From: Protonemura montana
Lineage: Eukaryota; Arthropoda; Insecta; Plecoptera; Nemouridae
Assembly: GCA_947568835.1 (NCBI GenBank)
Contig: CANOQG010000007.1
Location: 620,001 to 684,000, forward strand
Reading direction: 5' to 3'
DNA: 64,000 nucleotides
The notes under the pieces were generated by a model. That model worked only from the letters and a program-made list of their open reading frames with translations, searched no databases and was not told the origin of the DNA. How positions within the stretch are numbered: position 1 is the stretch's first letter; every line of letters begins with the position of its first letter. The position numbers and the translations under genes were made by a program. Of the stretch, positions 12,972-27,200 are shown piece after piece.

Positions 12972-15900
12972 GCCCTATGTCCCATGTCCTGCCCCATGTC
13001 CTGCCTCATGTCCTGCCCCATGTCCTGCCCCATGTCCCATGTCCTGCCCCATGTCCTGCCCCATGTCCTGTCCCATGTCCTGCCTCATGTCCTGCCCCAT
13101 GTCCTGCCCCATGTCCTGCCCCATGTCCTGCCCCATGTCCTGTCCCATGTCCTGCCCCATGTCATGCCCCATGTCCTGCCCCATGTCCTGCCCCATGTCC
13201 CATGTCCTGCCCCATGTCCTGCCCTTTGTCCTGTCCCATTTCCTGCCCCATGTCCTGGCCTATGTCCCGCCCCATGTCCTGCCCCATGTCCTGCCCCATG
13301 TTCTGCCCCATGTCCTGTCCCATGTCTTGCCCCATGTCCCATGTCCTGCCCCATGTCCTGCCCCATGTCCTGCCCCATGTCCTTCCCTATGTCCTGTCCC
13401 ATGTCCTGCCCCATGTCCTGCCCCATGTCCTGCTCCATGTCCTCCCCCTGTCCTGCCCCATGTCCCATGTCCTGCCCCATGTCCTGTCCCATGTCCTGCC
13501 CCATGTCCTGCCCTATGTCCTGTCCCATGTCCTGCCCCATGTCCTGCCCCATGTCCTGCCCTATGTCCTGCCCCTTGTCTTGCCCCATGTCCCATGTCCT
13601 GCCCCATGTCCTGCCCCATGTCCTGCCCCATGTCCTGCCCTATGTCCTGCCCCATGTCCTGCCCCATTTTCTGCTCCATGTCCCGCCCCATGTCCTGCCT
13701 CATGTCCCATGTCATGCCCCATGTCCTGCCCCATGTCCTGCCCCATGTCCTGTCCCATGTCCTGCTCCATGTCCTGCCCCATGTCTTACCCCATGTCCCA
13801 TGTCCTGCCTCATGTCCTGCCCCATGTCCTGCCCCATATCCTGCCCCATGTCCTGCCCCATGTCCTGCCCCATGTCCTGTCTCATGTCCTGCCCAATGTC
13901 CTGCCCCATGTCCTGCTCCATGTCCTGCCCCATGTCCTGCCCCATGTCCTGCCCTATGTCCTGCCCCATGTCCTGCCCCATGTCCTGCCCCATGTCCTGC
14001 CCTATGTCCTGCCCCATGTCCTGCCCCATGTCCTGCCCTATGTCCTGTCCCATGTCCTGTCCCATGTCATGTCCCATGTCCTGCTCCATGTCCTGCCCCA
14101 TGTCCTGCCCCATGTCCTGCCCTATGTCCTGCCCCATGTCCTGCCCCATGTCCTGCCCCATGTCCTGCTCCATGTCCTGCCCCATGTCCCATGTCCTGCC
14201 CCATGTCCTGCCCCATGTCCTGTCCCATGTCCTGCCTCATGTCCTGCCCCATGTACTGCCCCATGTCCTGCCCCATGTCCTGCCCCATGTCCTGCCCCAT
14301 GTCCTGTCCCATGTCCTGCCCCATGTCCTGCCCCATGTCCTGCTTCAAGTCCTGCCTCATGTCCTGCCCCATGTCCTGCCCCATGTCCTGCCCCATGTCC
14401 TGCCCCATGTCCTGCCGTATGTCCTGCACCATGTCCTGCCCCATGTCCTGCCCTATGTCCTGTCCCATGTCCTGTCCCATGTCATGTCCCATGTCCTGCT
14501 CCATGTCCTGCCCCATGTCCTGCCCCATGTCCCATGTCCTGCCCCATGTCCTGCCCCATGTCCTGCCCCATGTCCTGCTCCATGTCCTCCCCCTGTCCTG
14601 CCTCATGTCCCATGTCCTTCCCCATGTCCTGCCCCATGTCCTGCCCCATGTCCTGCCCCATGTCCTGTCCCATGTCCTGCCCCATGTTTTGCCCCATGTC
14701 CTGCCCCATGTCCTGCAATATGTCCTGTCCCATGTCCTGCCCCATGTCCTGCCCCATGTCCTGTCTCATGTCCTGCCTCATGTCCTACCCCATGTCCTGC
14801 CCTATGTCCTGCCCCATGTCCTGCCCCATGTCCTGCCCCATGTCCTGCCCCATGTCCTGCCCCATGTCCTGCCCCATGTCCCGTGTCCTGCCCCATGTCC
14901 TGCCCCATGTCCTGCCCCATGTCCTGCTCTATGTCCTGTCTTATGTCCTGCCCCATGTCCTGCCCCATGTCCTGTCCCATGTCCTGCCCCATGTCCTGCT
15001 TCAAGTCCTGCCTCATGTCCTGCCCCATGTCCTGCCCCATGTCCTGCCCCATGTCCTGCCCCATGTCCTGCCGTATGTCCTGCACCATGTCCTGCCCCAT
15101 GTCCTGCCCTATGTCCTGTCCCATGTCCTGTCCCATGTCATGTCCCATGTCCTGCTCCATGTCCTGCCCCATGTCCTGCCCCATGTCCCATGTCCTGCCC
15201 CATGTCCTGCCCCATGTCCTGCCCCATGTCCTGCTCCATGTCCTCCCCCTGTCCTGCCTCATGTCCCATGTCCTTCCCCATGTCCTGCCCCATGTCCTGC
15301 CCCATGTCCTGCCCCATGTCCTGTCCCATGTCCTGCCCCATGTTTTGCCCCATGTCCTGCCCCATGTCCTGCAATATGTCCTGTCCCATGTCCTGCCCCA
15401 TGTCCTGCCCCATGTCCTGTCTCATGTCCTGCCTCATGTCCTACCCCATGTCCTGCCCTATGTCCTGCCCCATGTCCTGCCCCATGTCCTGCCCCATGTC
15501 CTGCCCCATGTCCTGCCCCATGTCTTGCCCCATGTCCCGTGTCCTGCCCCATGTCCTGCCCCATGTCCTGCCCCATGTCCTGCTCTATGTCCTGTCTTAT
15601 GTCCTGCCCCATGTCCTGCCCCATGTCCTGTCCCATGTCATGTCCCATGTCCAGCTCCATGTCCTGCCCCATGTCCTGCCCCATGGCCTGCCCTATGTCC
15701 TGCCCCATGTCCTGCCCCATGTCCTGCCCCATGTCCTGCCCCATGTCCTGCCCCATGTCCTGCCCCATGTCCCATGTCCTGCCCCATGTCCTGCCCCATG
15801 TCCTGCCCCATGTCCTGCCCCATGTCCTGCCCCATGTCTTGCCCCATGTCCCATGTCCTGCCCCATGTCCTGCCCCATGTCCTACCCCATGTCCTGCCCT

Positions 15901-16203
15901 ATGTCCTGTCTTATGTCCTGCCCCATGTCCTGCCCCATGTCCTGCTCCATGTCCTTCCCCTGTCCTGCCCTATGTCCCATGTCCTGCCCCATGTCCTGCC
16001 TCATGTCCTGCCCCATGTCCTGCCCTATGTCCTGTCCCATGTCCTGCCCCATTTCCTGCCCCATCTCCTGCTCCATGTCCTGCCCCATGTCCTGCCCCAT
16101 GTCCCATGTCCTGCCCCATGTCCTGCCCCATGTCCTGTCCCATGACCTGCCTCATGTCCTGCCCCATGTCCTGCCCCATGTCCTGCCCCATGTCCTGCCC
16201 CAT
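12972..16203 (+). repeat. 3.33-kb higher-order repeat, second copy
   Basis: This copy follows the 9640-12971 segment. It carries the substitution ATGTCCAGCTCC near 15650, where the first copy has ATGTCCTGCTCC. That same variant reappears near 36068, 44445, 50459, 58141 and 62407, so this copy, not the first, appears to be the ancestor of the corresponding part of blocks A, B and C further along. Confidence 0.83.
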
Positions 16204-16879
16204 GTCCTGTCCCATGTCCTGCCCCATGTCATGCCCCATGTCCTGCCCCATGTCCTGCCCCATGTCCCATGTCCTGCCCCATGTCCTGCCCTTTGTCCTG
16301 TCCCATTTCCTGCCCCATGTCCTGGCCTATGTCCCGCCCCATGTCCTGCCCCATGTCCTGCCCCATGTTCTGCCCCATGTCCTGTCCCATGTCTTGCCCC
16401 ATGTCCCATGTCCTGCCCCATGTCTTGCCCCATGTCCTGCCCCATGTCCTTCCCTATGTCCTGTCCCATGTCCTGCCCCATGTCCTGTCCCATGTCCTGC
16501 CTCATGTCCTGCCCCATGTACTGCCCCATGTCCTGCCCCATGTCCTGCCCCATGTCCTGCCCCATGTCCTGTCCCATGTCCTGCCCCATGTCCTGCCCCA
16601 TGTCCTGCTTCAAGTCCTGCCTCATGTCCTGCCCCATGTCCTGCCCCATGTCCTGCCCCATGTCCTGCCCCATGTCCTGCCGTATGTCCTGCACCATGTT
16701 CTGCCCCATGTCCTGCCCTATGTCCTGTCCCATGTCCTGTCCCATGTCATGTCCCATGTCCTGCTCCATGTCCTGCCCCATGTCCTGCCCCATGTCCCAT
16801 GTCCTGCCCCATGTCCTGCCCCATGTCCTGCCCCATGTCCTGCTCCATGTCCTCCCCCTGTCCTGCCTCATGTCCCATG

Positions 16880-19800
16880 TCCTTCCCCATGTCCTGCCCC
16901 ATGTCCTGCCCCATGTCCTGCCCCATGTCCTGTCCCATGTCCTGCCCCATGTTTTGCCCCATGTCCTGCCCCATGTCCTGCAATATTTCCTGTCCCATGT
17001 CCTGCCCCATGTCCTGCCCCATGTCCTGTCTCATGTCCTGCCTCATGTCCTACCCCATGTCCTGCCCTATGTCCTGCCCCATGTCCTGCCCCATGTCCTG
17101 CCCCATGTCCTGCCCCATGTCCTGCCCCATGTCCTGCCCCATGTCCTGCCCCATGGCCCATGTCCTGCCCCATGTCCTGCCCCTTGTCCTGTCCCATTTC
17201 CTGCCCCATGTCCTGCCCCATGTCCTGCCCCATGTCCTGCCCCATGTCCTGCCCCATGTCCTGCCCCATGTCCTGCCCCATGTCTTGCCCCATGTCCCGT
17301 GTCCTGCCCCATGTCCTGCCCCATGTCCTGCCCCATGTCCTGCCCTATGTCCTGTCTTATGTCCTGCCCCATGTCCTGCCCCATGTCCTGTCCCATGTCA
17401 TGTCCCATGTCCTGCTCCATGTCCTGCCCCATGTCCTGCCCCATGGCCTGCCCTATGTCCTGCCCCATGTCCTGCCCCATGTCCTGCCCCATGTCCTGCC
17501 CCATGTCCTGCCCCATGTCCTGCCCCATGTCCCATGTCCTGCCCCATGTCCTGCCCCATGTTCTGCCCCATGTCCTGCCCCATGTCCTGCCCCATGTCTT
17601 GCCCCATGTCCCATGTCTTGCCCCATGTCCTGCCCCATGTCCTACCCCATGTCCTGCCCTTTGTCCTGTCTTATGTCCTGCCCCATGTCCTGCCCCATGT
17701 CCTGCTCCATGTCCTTCCCCTGTCCTGCCCTATGTCCCATGTCCTGCCCCATGTCCTGCCTCATGTCCTGCCCCATGTCCTGCCCTATGTCCTGTCCCAT
17801 GTCCTGCCCCATTTCCTGCCCCATCTCCTGCTCCATGTCCTGCCCCATGTCCTGCCCCATGTCCCATGTCCTGCCCCATGTCCTGCCCCATGTCCTGTCC
17901 TATGTCCTGCCTCATGTCCTGCCCCATGTCCTGCCCCATGTCCTGCCCCATGTCCTGCCCCATGTCCTGTCCCATGTCCTGCCCCATGTCATGCCCCATG
18001 TCCTGCCCCATGTCCTGCCCCATGTCCCATGTCCTGCCCCATGTCCTGCCCTTTGTCCTGTCCCATTTCCTGCCCCATGTCCTGGCCTATGTCCCGCCCC
18101 ATGTCCTGCCCCATGTCCTGCCCCATGTTCTGCCCCATGTCCTGTCCCATGTCTTGCCCCATGTCCCATGTCCTGCCCCATGTCCTGCCCCATGTCCTGC
18201 CCCATGTCCTTCCCTATGTCCTGTCCCATGTCCTGCCCCATGTCCTGTCCCATGTCCTGCCTCATGTCCTGCCCCATGTACTGCCCCATGTCCTGCCCCA
18301 TGTCCTGCCCCATGTCCTGCCCCATGTCCTGTCCCATGTCCTGCCCCATGTCCTGCCCCATGTCCTGCTTCAAGTCCTGCCTCATGTCCTGCCCCATGTC
18401 CTGCCCCATGTCCTGCCCCATGTCCTGCCCCATGTCCTGCCGTATGTCATGCACCATGTTCTGCCCCATGTCCTGCCCTATGTCCTGTCCCATGTCCTGT
18501 CCCATGTCATGTCCCATGTCCTGCTCCATGTCCTGCCCCATGTCCTGCCCCATGTCCCATGTCCTGCCCCATGTCCTGCCCCATGTCCTGCCCCATGTCC
18601 TGCTCCATGTCCTCCCCCTGTCCTGCCTCATGTCCCATGTCCTTCCCCATGTCCTGCCCCATGTCCTGCCCCATGTCCTGCCCCATGTCCTGTCCCATGT
18701 CCTGCCCCATGTTTTGCCCCATGTCCTGCCCCATGTCCTGCAATATGTCCTGTCCCATGTCCTGCCCCATGTCCTGCCCCATGTCCTGTCTCATGTCCTG
18801 CCTCATGTCCTACCCCATGTCCTGCCCTATGTCCTGCCCCATGTCCTGCCCCATGTCCTGCCCCATGTCCTGCCCCATGTCCTGCCCCATGTCCTGCCCC
18901 ATGTCCTGCCCCATGGCCCATGTCCTGCCCCATGTCCTGCCCCATGTCCTGCTTCAAGTCCTGCCTCATGTCCTGCCCCATGTCCTGCCCCATGTCCTGC
19001 CCCATGTCCTGCCCCATGTCCTGCCGTATGTCCTGCACCATGTCCTGCCCCATGTCCTGCCCTATGTCCTGTCCCATGTCCTGTCCCATGTCATGTCCCA
19101 TGTCCTGCTCCATGTCCTGCCCCATGTCCTGCCCCATGTCCCATGTCCTGCCCCATGTCCTGCCCCATGTCCTGCCCCATGTCCTGCTCCATGTCATCCC
19201 CCTGTCCTGCCTCATGTCCCATGTCCTTCCCCATGTCCTGCCCCATGTCCTGCCCCATGTCCTGCCCCATGTCCTGTCCCATGTCCTGCCCCATGTTTTG
19301 CCCCATGTCCTGCCCCATGTCCTGCAATATGTCCTGTCCCATGTCCTGCCCCATGTCCTGCCCCATGTCCTGTCTCATGTCCTGCCTCATGTCCTACCCC
19401 ATGTCCTGCCCTATGTCCTGCCCCATGTCCTGCCCCATGTCCTGCCCCATGTCCTGCCCCATGTCCTGCCCCATGTCCTGCCCCATGTCCTGCCCCATGG
19501 CCCATGTCCTGCCCCATGTCCTGCCCCTTGTCCTGTCCCATTTCCTGCCCCATGTCCTGCCCCATGTCCTGCCCCATGTCCTGCCCCATGTCCTGCCCCA
19601 TGTCCTGCCCCATGTCCTGCCCCATGTCTTGCCCCATGTCCCGTGTCCTGCCCCATGTCCTGCCCCATGTCCTGCCCCATGTCCTGCTCTATGTCCTGTC
19701 TTATGTCCTGCCCCATGTCCTGCCCCATGTCCTGTCTCATGTCATGTCCCATGTCCTGCTCCATGTCCTGCCCCATGTCCTGCCCCATGGCCTGCCCTAT

Positions 19801-22800
19801 GTCCTGCCCCATGTCCTGCCCCATGTCCTGCCCCATGTCCTGCCCCATGTCCTGCCCCATGTCCTGCCCCATGTCCCATGTCCTGCCCCATGTCCTGCCC
19901 CATGTCCTGCCCCATGTCCTGCCCCATGTCCTGCCCCATGTCTTGCCCCATGTCCCATGTCCTGCCCCATGTCCTGCCCCATGTCCTACCCCATGTCCTG
20001 CCCTATGTCCTGTCTTATGTCCTGCCCCATGTCCTGCCCCATGTCCTGCTCCATGTCCTTCCCCTGTCCTGCCCTATGTCCCATGTCCTGCCCCATGTCC
20101 TGCCTCATGTCCTGCCCCATGTCCTGCCCTATGTCCTGTCCCATGTCCTGCCCCATTTCCTGCCCCATCTCCTGCTCCATGTCCTGCCCCATGTCCTGCC
20201 CCATGTCCCATGTCCTGCCCCATGTCCCATGTCCTGCCCCATGTCCTGCCCCATGTCCTGTCCCATGTCCTGCCTCATGTCCTGCCCCATGTCCTGCCCC
20301 ATGTCCTGCCCCATGTCCTGCCCCATGTCCTGTCCCATGTCCTGCCCCATGTCATGCCCCATGTCCTGCCCCATGTCCTGCCCCATGTCCCATGTCCTGC
20401 CCCATGTCCTGCCCTTTGTCCTGTCCCATTTCCTGCCCCATGTCCTGGCCTATGTCCCGCCCCATGTCCTGCCCCATGTCCTGCCCCATGTTCTGCCCCA
20501 TGTCCTGTCCCATGTCTTGCCCCATGTCCCATGTCCTGCCCCATGTCTTGCCCCATGTCCTGCCCCATGTCCTTCCCTATGTCCTGTCCCATGTCCTGCC
20601 CCATGTCCTGTCCCATGTCCTGCCTCATGTCCTGCCCCATGTACTGCCCCATGTCCTGCCCCATGTCCTGCCCCATGTCCTGCCCCATGTCCTGTCCCAT
20701 GTCCTGCCCCATGTCCTGCCCCATGTCCTGCTTCAAGTCCTGCCTCATGTCCTGCCCCATGTCCTGCCCCATGTCCTGCCCCATGTCCTGCCCCATGTCC
20801 TGCCGTATGTCCTGCACCATGTTCTGCCCCATGTCCTGCCCTATGTCCTGTCCCATGTCCTGTCCCATGTCATGTCCCATGTCCTGCTCCATGTCCTGCC
20901 CCATGTCCTGCCCCATGTCCCATGTCCTGCCCCATGTCCTGCCCCATGTCCTGCCCCATGTCCTGCTCCATGTCCTCCCCCTGTCCTGCCTCATGTCCCA
21001 TGTCCTTCCCCATGTCCTGCCCCATGTCCTGCCCCATGTCCTGCCCCATGTCCTGTCCCATGTCCTGCCCCATGTTTTGCCCCATGTCCTGCCCCATGTC
21101 CTGCAATATGTCCTGTCCCATGTCCTGCCCCATGTCCTGCCCCATGTCCTGTCTCATGTCCTGCCTCATGTCCTACCCCATGTCCTGCCCTATGTCCTGC
21201 CCCATGTCCTGCCCCATGTCCTGCCCCATGTCCTGCCCCATGTCCTGCCCCATGTCCTGCCCCATGTCCTGCCCCATGGCCCATGTCCTGCCCCATGTCC
21301 TGCCCCTTGTCCTGTCCCATTTCCTGCCCCATGTCCTGCCCCATGTTCTGCCCCATGTCCTGCCCCATGTCCTGCCCCATGTCCTGCCCCATGTCCTGCC
21401 CCATGTCCTGCCCCATGTCTTGCCCCATGTCCCGTGTCCTGCCCCATGTCCTGCCCCATGTCCTGCCCCATGTCCTGCCCTATGTCCTGTCTTATGTCCT
21501 GCCCCATGTCCTGCCCCATGTCCTGTCCCATGTCATGTCCCATGTCCTGCTCCATGTCCTGCCCCATGTCCTGCCCCATGGCCTGCCCTATGTCCTGCCC
21601 CATGTCCTGCCCCATGTCCTGCCCCATGTCCTGCCCCATGTCCTGCCCCATGTCCTGCCCCATGTCCCATGTCCTGCCCCATGTCCTGCCCCATGTTCTG
21701 CCCCATGTCCTGCCCCATGTCCTGCCCCATGTCTTGCCCCATGTCCCATGTCCTGCCCCATGTCCTGCCCCATGTCCTACCCCATGTCCTGCCCTTTGTC
21801 CTGTCTTATGTCCTGCCCCATGTCCTGCCCCATGTCCTGCTCCATGTCCTTCCCCTGTCCTGCCCTATGTCCCATGTCCTGCCCCATGTCCTGCCTCATG
21901 TCCTGCCCCATGTCCTGCCCTATGTCCTGTCCCATGTCCTGCCCCATTTCCTGCCCCATCTCCTGCTCCATGTCCTGCCCCATGTCCTGCCCTATGTCCC
22001 ATGTCCTGCCCCATGTCCTGCCTCATGTCCTGCCCCATGTCCTGCCCTATGTCCTTCCCCATGTCCTGCCCCATTTCCTGCCCCATGTCCTGCCCCATGT
22101 CCTGTCCCATGTCCTGCCCCATGTTTTGCCCCATGTCCTGCCCCATGTCCTGCAATATTTCCTGTCCCATGTCCTGCCCCATGTCCTGCCCCATGTCCTG
22201 TCTCATGTCCTGCCTCATGTCCTACCACATGTCCTGCCCTATGTCCTGCCCCATGTCCTGCCCCATGTCCTGCCCCATGTCCTGCCCCATGTCCTGCCCC
22301 ATGTCCTGCCCCATGTCCTGCCCCATGGCCCATGTCCTGCCCCATGTCCTGCCCCTTGTCCTGTCCCATTTCCTGCCCCATGTCCTGCCCCATGTCCTGC
22401 CCCATGTCCTGCCCCATGTCCTGCCCCATGTCCTGCCCCATGTCCTGCCCCATGTCTTGCCCCATGTCCCGTGTCCTGCCCCATGTCCTGCCCCATGTCC
22501 TGCCCCATGTCCTGCCCTATGTCCTGTCTTATGTCCTGCCCCATGTCCTGCCCCATGTCCTGCTCCATGTCCTGCCCCATGTCCTGCCCCATGTCCCATG
22601 TCCTGCCCCATGTCCTGCCCCATGTCCTGCCCCATGTCCTGCTCCATGTCCTCCCCCTGTCCTGCCTCATGTCCCATGTCCTTCCCCATGTCCTGCCCCA
22701 TGTCCTGCCCCATGTCCTGCCCCATGTCCTGTCCCATGTCCTGCCCCATGTTTTGCCCCATGTCCTGCCCCATGTCCTGCAATATGTCCTGTCCCATGTC

Positions 22801-23727
22801 CTGCCCCATGTCCTGCCCCATGTCCTGTCTCATGTCCTGCCCTATGTCCTACCCCATGTCCTGCCCTATGTCCTGCCCCATGTCCTGCCCCATGTCCTGC
22901 CCCATGTCCTGCCCCATGTCCTGCCCCATGTCCTGCCCCATGTCCTGCCCCATGGCCCATGTCCTGCCCCATGTCCTGCCCCTTGTCCTGTCCCATTTCC
23001 TGCCCCATGTCCTGCCCCATGTTCTGCCCCATGTCCTGCCCCATGTCCTGCCCCATGTCCTGCCCCATGTCCTGCCCCATGTCCTGCCCCATGTCTTGCC
23101 CCATGTCCCGTGTCCTGCCCCATGTCCTGCCCCATGTCCTGCCCCATGTCCTGCCCTATGTCCTGTCTTATGTCCTGCCCCATGTCCTGCCCCATGTCCT
23201 GTCCCATGTCATGTCCCATGTCCTGCTCCATGTCCTGCCCCATGTCCTGCCCCATGGCCTGCCCTATGTCCTGCCCCATGTCCTGCCCCATGTCCTGCCC
23301 CATGTCCTGCCCCATGTCCTGCCCCATGTCCTGCCCCATGTCCCATGTCCTGCCCCATGTCCTGCCCCATGTTCTGCCCCATGTCCTGCCCCATGTCCTG
23401 CCCCATGTCTTGCCCCATGTCCCATGTCCTGCCCCATGTCCTGCCCCATGTCCTACCCCATGTCCTGCCCTTTGTCCTGTCTTATGTCCTGCCCCATGTC
23501 CTGCCCCATGTCCTGCTCCATGTCCTTCCCCTGTCCTGCCCTATGTCCCATGTCCTGCCCCATGTCCTGCCTCATGTCCTGCCCCATGTCCTGCCCTATG
23601 TCCTGTCCCATGTCCTGCCCCATTTCCTGCCCCATCTCCTGCTCCATGTCCTGCCCCATGTCCTGCCCTATGTCCCATGTCCTGCCCCATGTCCTGCCTC
23701 ATGTCCTGCCCCATGTCCTGCCCTATG
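16880..23727 (+). repeat. 6.85-kb higher-order repeat, first copy
   Basis: About 5.66 kb of this segment (16880-22540) match 23728-29370. The offset is 6,848 bp up to about 20.2 kb and 6,829 bp afterwards. The variant TGCAATATTTCC at about 16981 recurs at 23829. The segment contains an internal 1,676-bp tandem duplication that has no counterpart in the second copy. The matching region also recurs near 37-41 kb at an offset of about 20,068-20,075 bp. Confidence 0.84.
20875..22550 (+). repeat. 1,676-bp tandem duplication, first copy
   Basis: The sequence from 20875 to 22550 repeats at 22551-24226 with a constant 1,676-bp offset. The junction is sharp. Just before 22551 the first copy reads TGTCTTATG and two consensus units. 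It then enters a TGCTCC unit that belongs to the start of the second copy, where the parallel position near 24226 instead reads TGTCCCATGTCATG. Confidence 0.88.
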
Positions 23728-24226
23728 TCCTTCCCCATGTCCTGCCCCATGTCCTGCCCCATGTCCTGCCCCATGTCCTGTCCCATGTCCTGCCCCATGT
23801 TTTGCCCCATGTCCTGCCCCATGTCCTGCAATATTTCCTGTCCCATGTCCTGCCCCATGTCCTGCCCCATGTCCTGTCTCATGTCCTGCCTCATGTCCTA
23901 CCACATGTCCTGCCCTATGTCCTGCCCCATGTCCTGCCCCATGTCCTGCCCCATGTCCTGCCCCATGTCCTGCCCCATGTCCTGCCCCATGTCCTGCCCC
24001 ATGGCCCATGTCCTGCCCCATGTCCTGCCCCTTGTCCTGTCCCATTTCCTGCCCCATGTCCTGCCCCATGTCCTGCCCCATGTCCTGCCCCATGTCCTGC
24101 CCCATGTCCTGCCCCATGTCCTGCCCCATGTCTTGCCCCATGTCCCGTGTCCTGCCCCATGTCCTGCCCCATGTCCTGCCCCATGTCCTGCCCTATGTCC
24201 TGTCTTATGTCCTGCCCCATGTCCTG
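22551..24226 (+). repeat. 1,676-bp tandem duplication, second copy
   Basis: This copy directly follows 20875-22550. It matches in order and spacing of the TGCAAT, TTTTGCC, ATGGCCC, CCCGTGTCC and TTTGTCC variants. Small private differences exist: the first copy has CCATTTCCTGCC near 22074, where this one has the consensus at the matching place. It has no doublet in the 27.7-29.4 kb relative, so it probably arose after the 6.85-kb level duplication. Confidence 0.87.
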
Positions 24227-27200
24227 CCCCATGTCCTGTCCCATGTCATGTCCCATGTCCTGCTCCATGTCCTGCCCCATGTCCTGCCCCATGGCCTGCC
24301 CTATGTCCTGCCCCATGTCCTGCCCCATGTCCTGCCCCATGTCCTGCCCCATGTCCTGCCCCATGTCCTGCCCCATGTCCCATGTCCTGCCCCATGTCCT
24401 GCCCCATGTTCTGCCCCATGTCCTGCCCCATGTCCTGCCCCATGTCTTGCCCCATGTCCCATGTCTTGCCCCATGTCCTGCCCCATGTCCTACCCCATGT
24501 CCTGCCCTTTGTCCTGTCTTATGTCCTGCCCCATGTCCTGCCCCATGTCCTGCTCCATGTCCTTCCCCTGTCCTGCCCTATGTCCCATGTCCTGCCCCAT
24601 GTCCTGCCTCATGTCCTGCCCCATGTCCTGCCCTATGTCCTGTCCCATGTCCTGCCCCATTTCCTGCCCCATCTCCTGCTCCATGTCCTGCCCCATGTCC
24701 TGCCCCATGTCCCATGTCCTGCCCCATGTCCTGCCCCATGTCCTGTCCCATGTCCTGCCTCATGTCCTGCCCCATGTCCTGCCCCATGTCCTGCCCCATG
24801 TCCTGCTTCATGTCCTGTCCCATGTCCTGCCCCATGTCATGCCCCATGTCCTGCCCCATGTCCTGCCCCATGTCCCATGTCCTGCCCCATGTCCTGCCCT
24901 TTGTCCTGTCCCATTTCCTGCCCCATGTCCTGGCCTATGTCCCGCCCCATGTCCTGCCCCATGTCCTGCCCCATGTTCTGCCCCATGTCCTGTCCCATGT
25001 CTTGCCCCATGTCCCATGTCCTGCCCCATGTCCTGCCCCATGTCCTGCCCCATGTCCTTCCCTATGTCCTGTCCCATGTCCTGCCCCATGTCCTGTCCCA
25101 TGTCCTGCCTCATGTCCTGCCCCATGTACTGCCCCATGTCCTGCCCCATGTCCTGCCCCATGTCCTGCCCCATGTCCTGTCCCATGTCCTGCCCCATGTC
25201 CTGCCCCATGTCCTGCTTCAAGTCCTGCCTCATGTCCTGCCCCATGTCCTGCCCCATGTCCTGCCCCATGTCCTGCCCCATGTCCTGCCGTATGTCCTGC
25301 ACCATGTTCTGCCCCATGTCCTGCCCTATGTCCTGTCCCATGTCCTGTCCCATGTCATGTCCCATGTCCTGCTCCATGTCCTGCCCCATGTCCTGCCCCA
25401 TGTCCCATGTCCTGCCCCATGTCCTGCCCCATGTCCTGCCCCATGTCCTGCTCCATGTCCTCCCCCTGTCCTGCCTCATGTCCCATGTCCTTCCCCATGT
25501 CCTGCCCCATGTCCTGCCCCATGTCCTGCCCCATGTCCTGTCCCATGTCCTGCCCCATGTTTTGCCCCATGTCCTGCCCCATGTCCTGCAATATGTCCTG
25601 TCCCATGTCCTGCCCCATGTCCTGCCCCATGTCCTGTCTCATGTCCTGCCTCATGTCCTACCCCATGTCCTGCCCTATGTCCTGCCCCATGTCCTGCCCC
25701 ATGTCCTGCCCCATGTCCTGCCCCATGTCCTGCCCCATGTCCTGCCCCATGTCCTGCCCCATGGCCCATGTCCTGCCCCATGTCCTGCCCCATGTCCTGC
25801 TTCAAGTCCTGCCTCATGTCCTGCCCCATGTCCTGCCCCATGTCCTGCCCCATGTCCTGCCCCATGTCCTGCCGTATGTCCTGCACCATGTCCTGCCCCA
25901 TGTCCTGCCCTATGTCCTGTCCCATGTCCTGTCCCATGTCATGTCCCATGTCCTGCTCCATGTCCTGCCCCATGTCCTGCCCCATGTCCCATGTCCTGCC
26001 CCATGTCCTGCCCCATGTCCTGCCCCATGTCCTGCTCCATGTCCTCCCCCTGTCCTGCCTCATGTCCCATGTCCTTCCCCATGTCCTGCCCCATGTCCTG
26101 CCCCATGTCCTGCCCCATGTCCTGTCCCATGTCCTGCCCCATGTTTTGCCCCATGTCCTGCCCCATGTCCTGCAATATGTCCTGTCCCATGTCCTGCCCC
26201 ATGTCCTGCCCCATGTCCTGTCTCATGTCCTGCCTCATGTCCTACCCCATGTCCTGCCCTATGTCCTGCCCCATGTCCTGCCCCATGTCCTGCCCCATGT
26301 CCTGCCCCATGTCCTGCCCCATGTCCTGCCCCATGTCCTGCCCCATGGCCCATGTCCTGCCCCATGTCCTGCCCCTTGTCCTGTCCCATTTCCTGCCCCA
26401 TGTCCTGCCCCATGTCCTGCCCCATGTCCTGCCCCATGTCCTGCCCCATGTCCTGCCCCATGTCCTGCCCCATGTCTTGCCCCATGTCCCGTGTCCTGCC
26501 CCATGTCCTGCCCCATGTCCTGCCCCATGTCCTGCTCTATGTCCTGTCTTATGTCCTGCCCCATGTCCTGCCCCATGTCCTGTCCCATGTCATGTCCCAT
26601 GTCCTGCTCCATGTCCTGCCCCATGTCCTGCCCCATGGCCTGCCCTATGTCCTGCCCCATGTCCTGCCCCATGTCCTGCCCCATGTCCTGCCCCATGTCC
26701 TGCCCCATGTCCTGCCCCATGTCCCATGTCCTGCCCCATGTCCTGCCCCATGTCCTGCCCCATGTCCTGCCCCATGTCCTGCCCCATGTCTTGCCCCATG
26801 TCCCATGTCCTGCCCCATGTCCTGCCCCATGTCCTACCCCATGTCCTGCCCTATGTCCTGTCTTATGTCCTGCCCCATGTCCTGCCCCATGTCCTGCTCC
26901 ATGTCCTTCCCCTGTCCTGCCCTATGTCCCATGTCCTGCCCCATGTCCTGCCTCATGTCCTGCCCCATGTCCTGCCCTATGTCCTGTCCCATGTCCTGCC
27001 CCATTTCCTGCCCCATCTCCTGCTCCATGTCCTGCCCCATGTCCTGCCCCATGTCCCATGTCCTGCCCCATGTCCTGCCCCATGTCCTGTCCCATGTCCT
27101 GCCTCATGTCCTGCCCCATGTCCTGCCCCATGTCCTGCCCCATGTCCTGCCCCATGTCCTGTCCCATGTCCTGCCCCATGTCATGCCCCATGTCCTGCCC

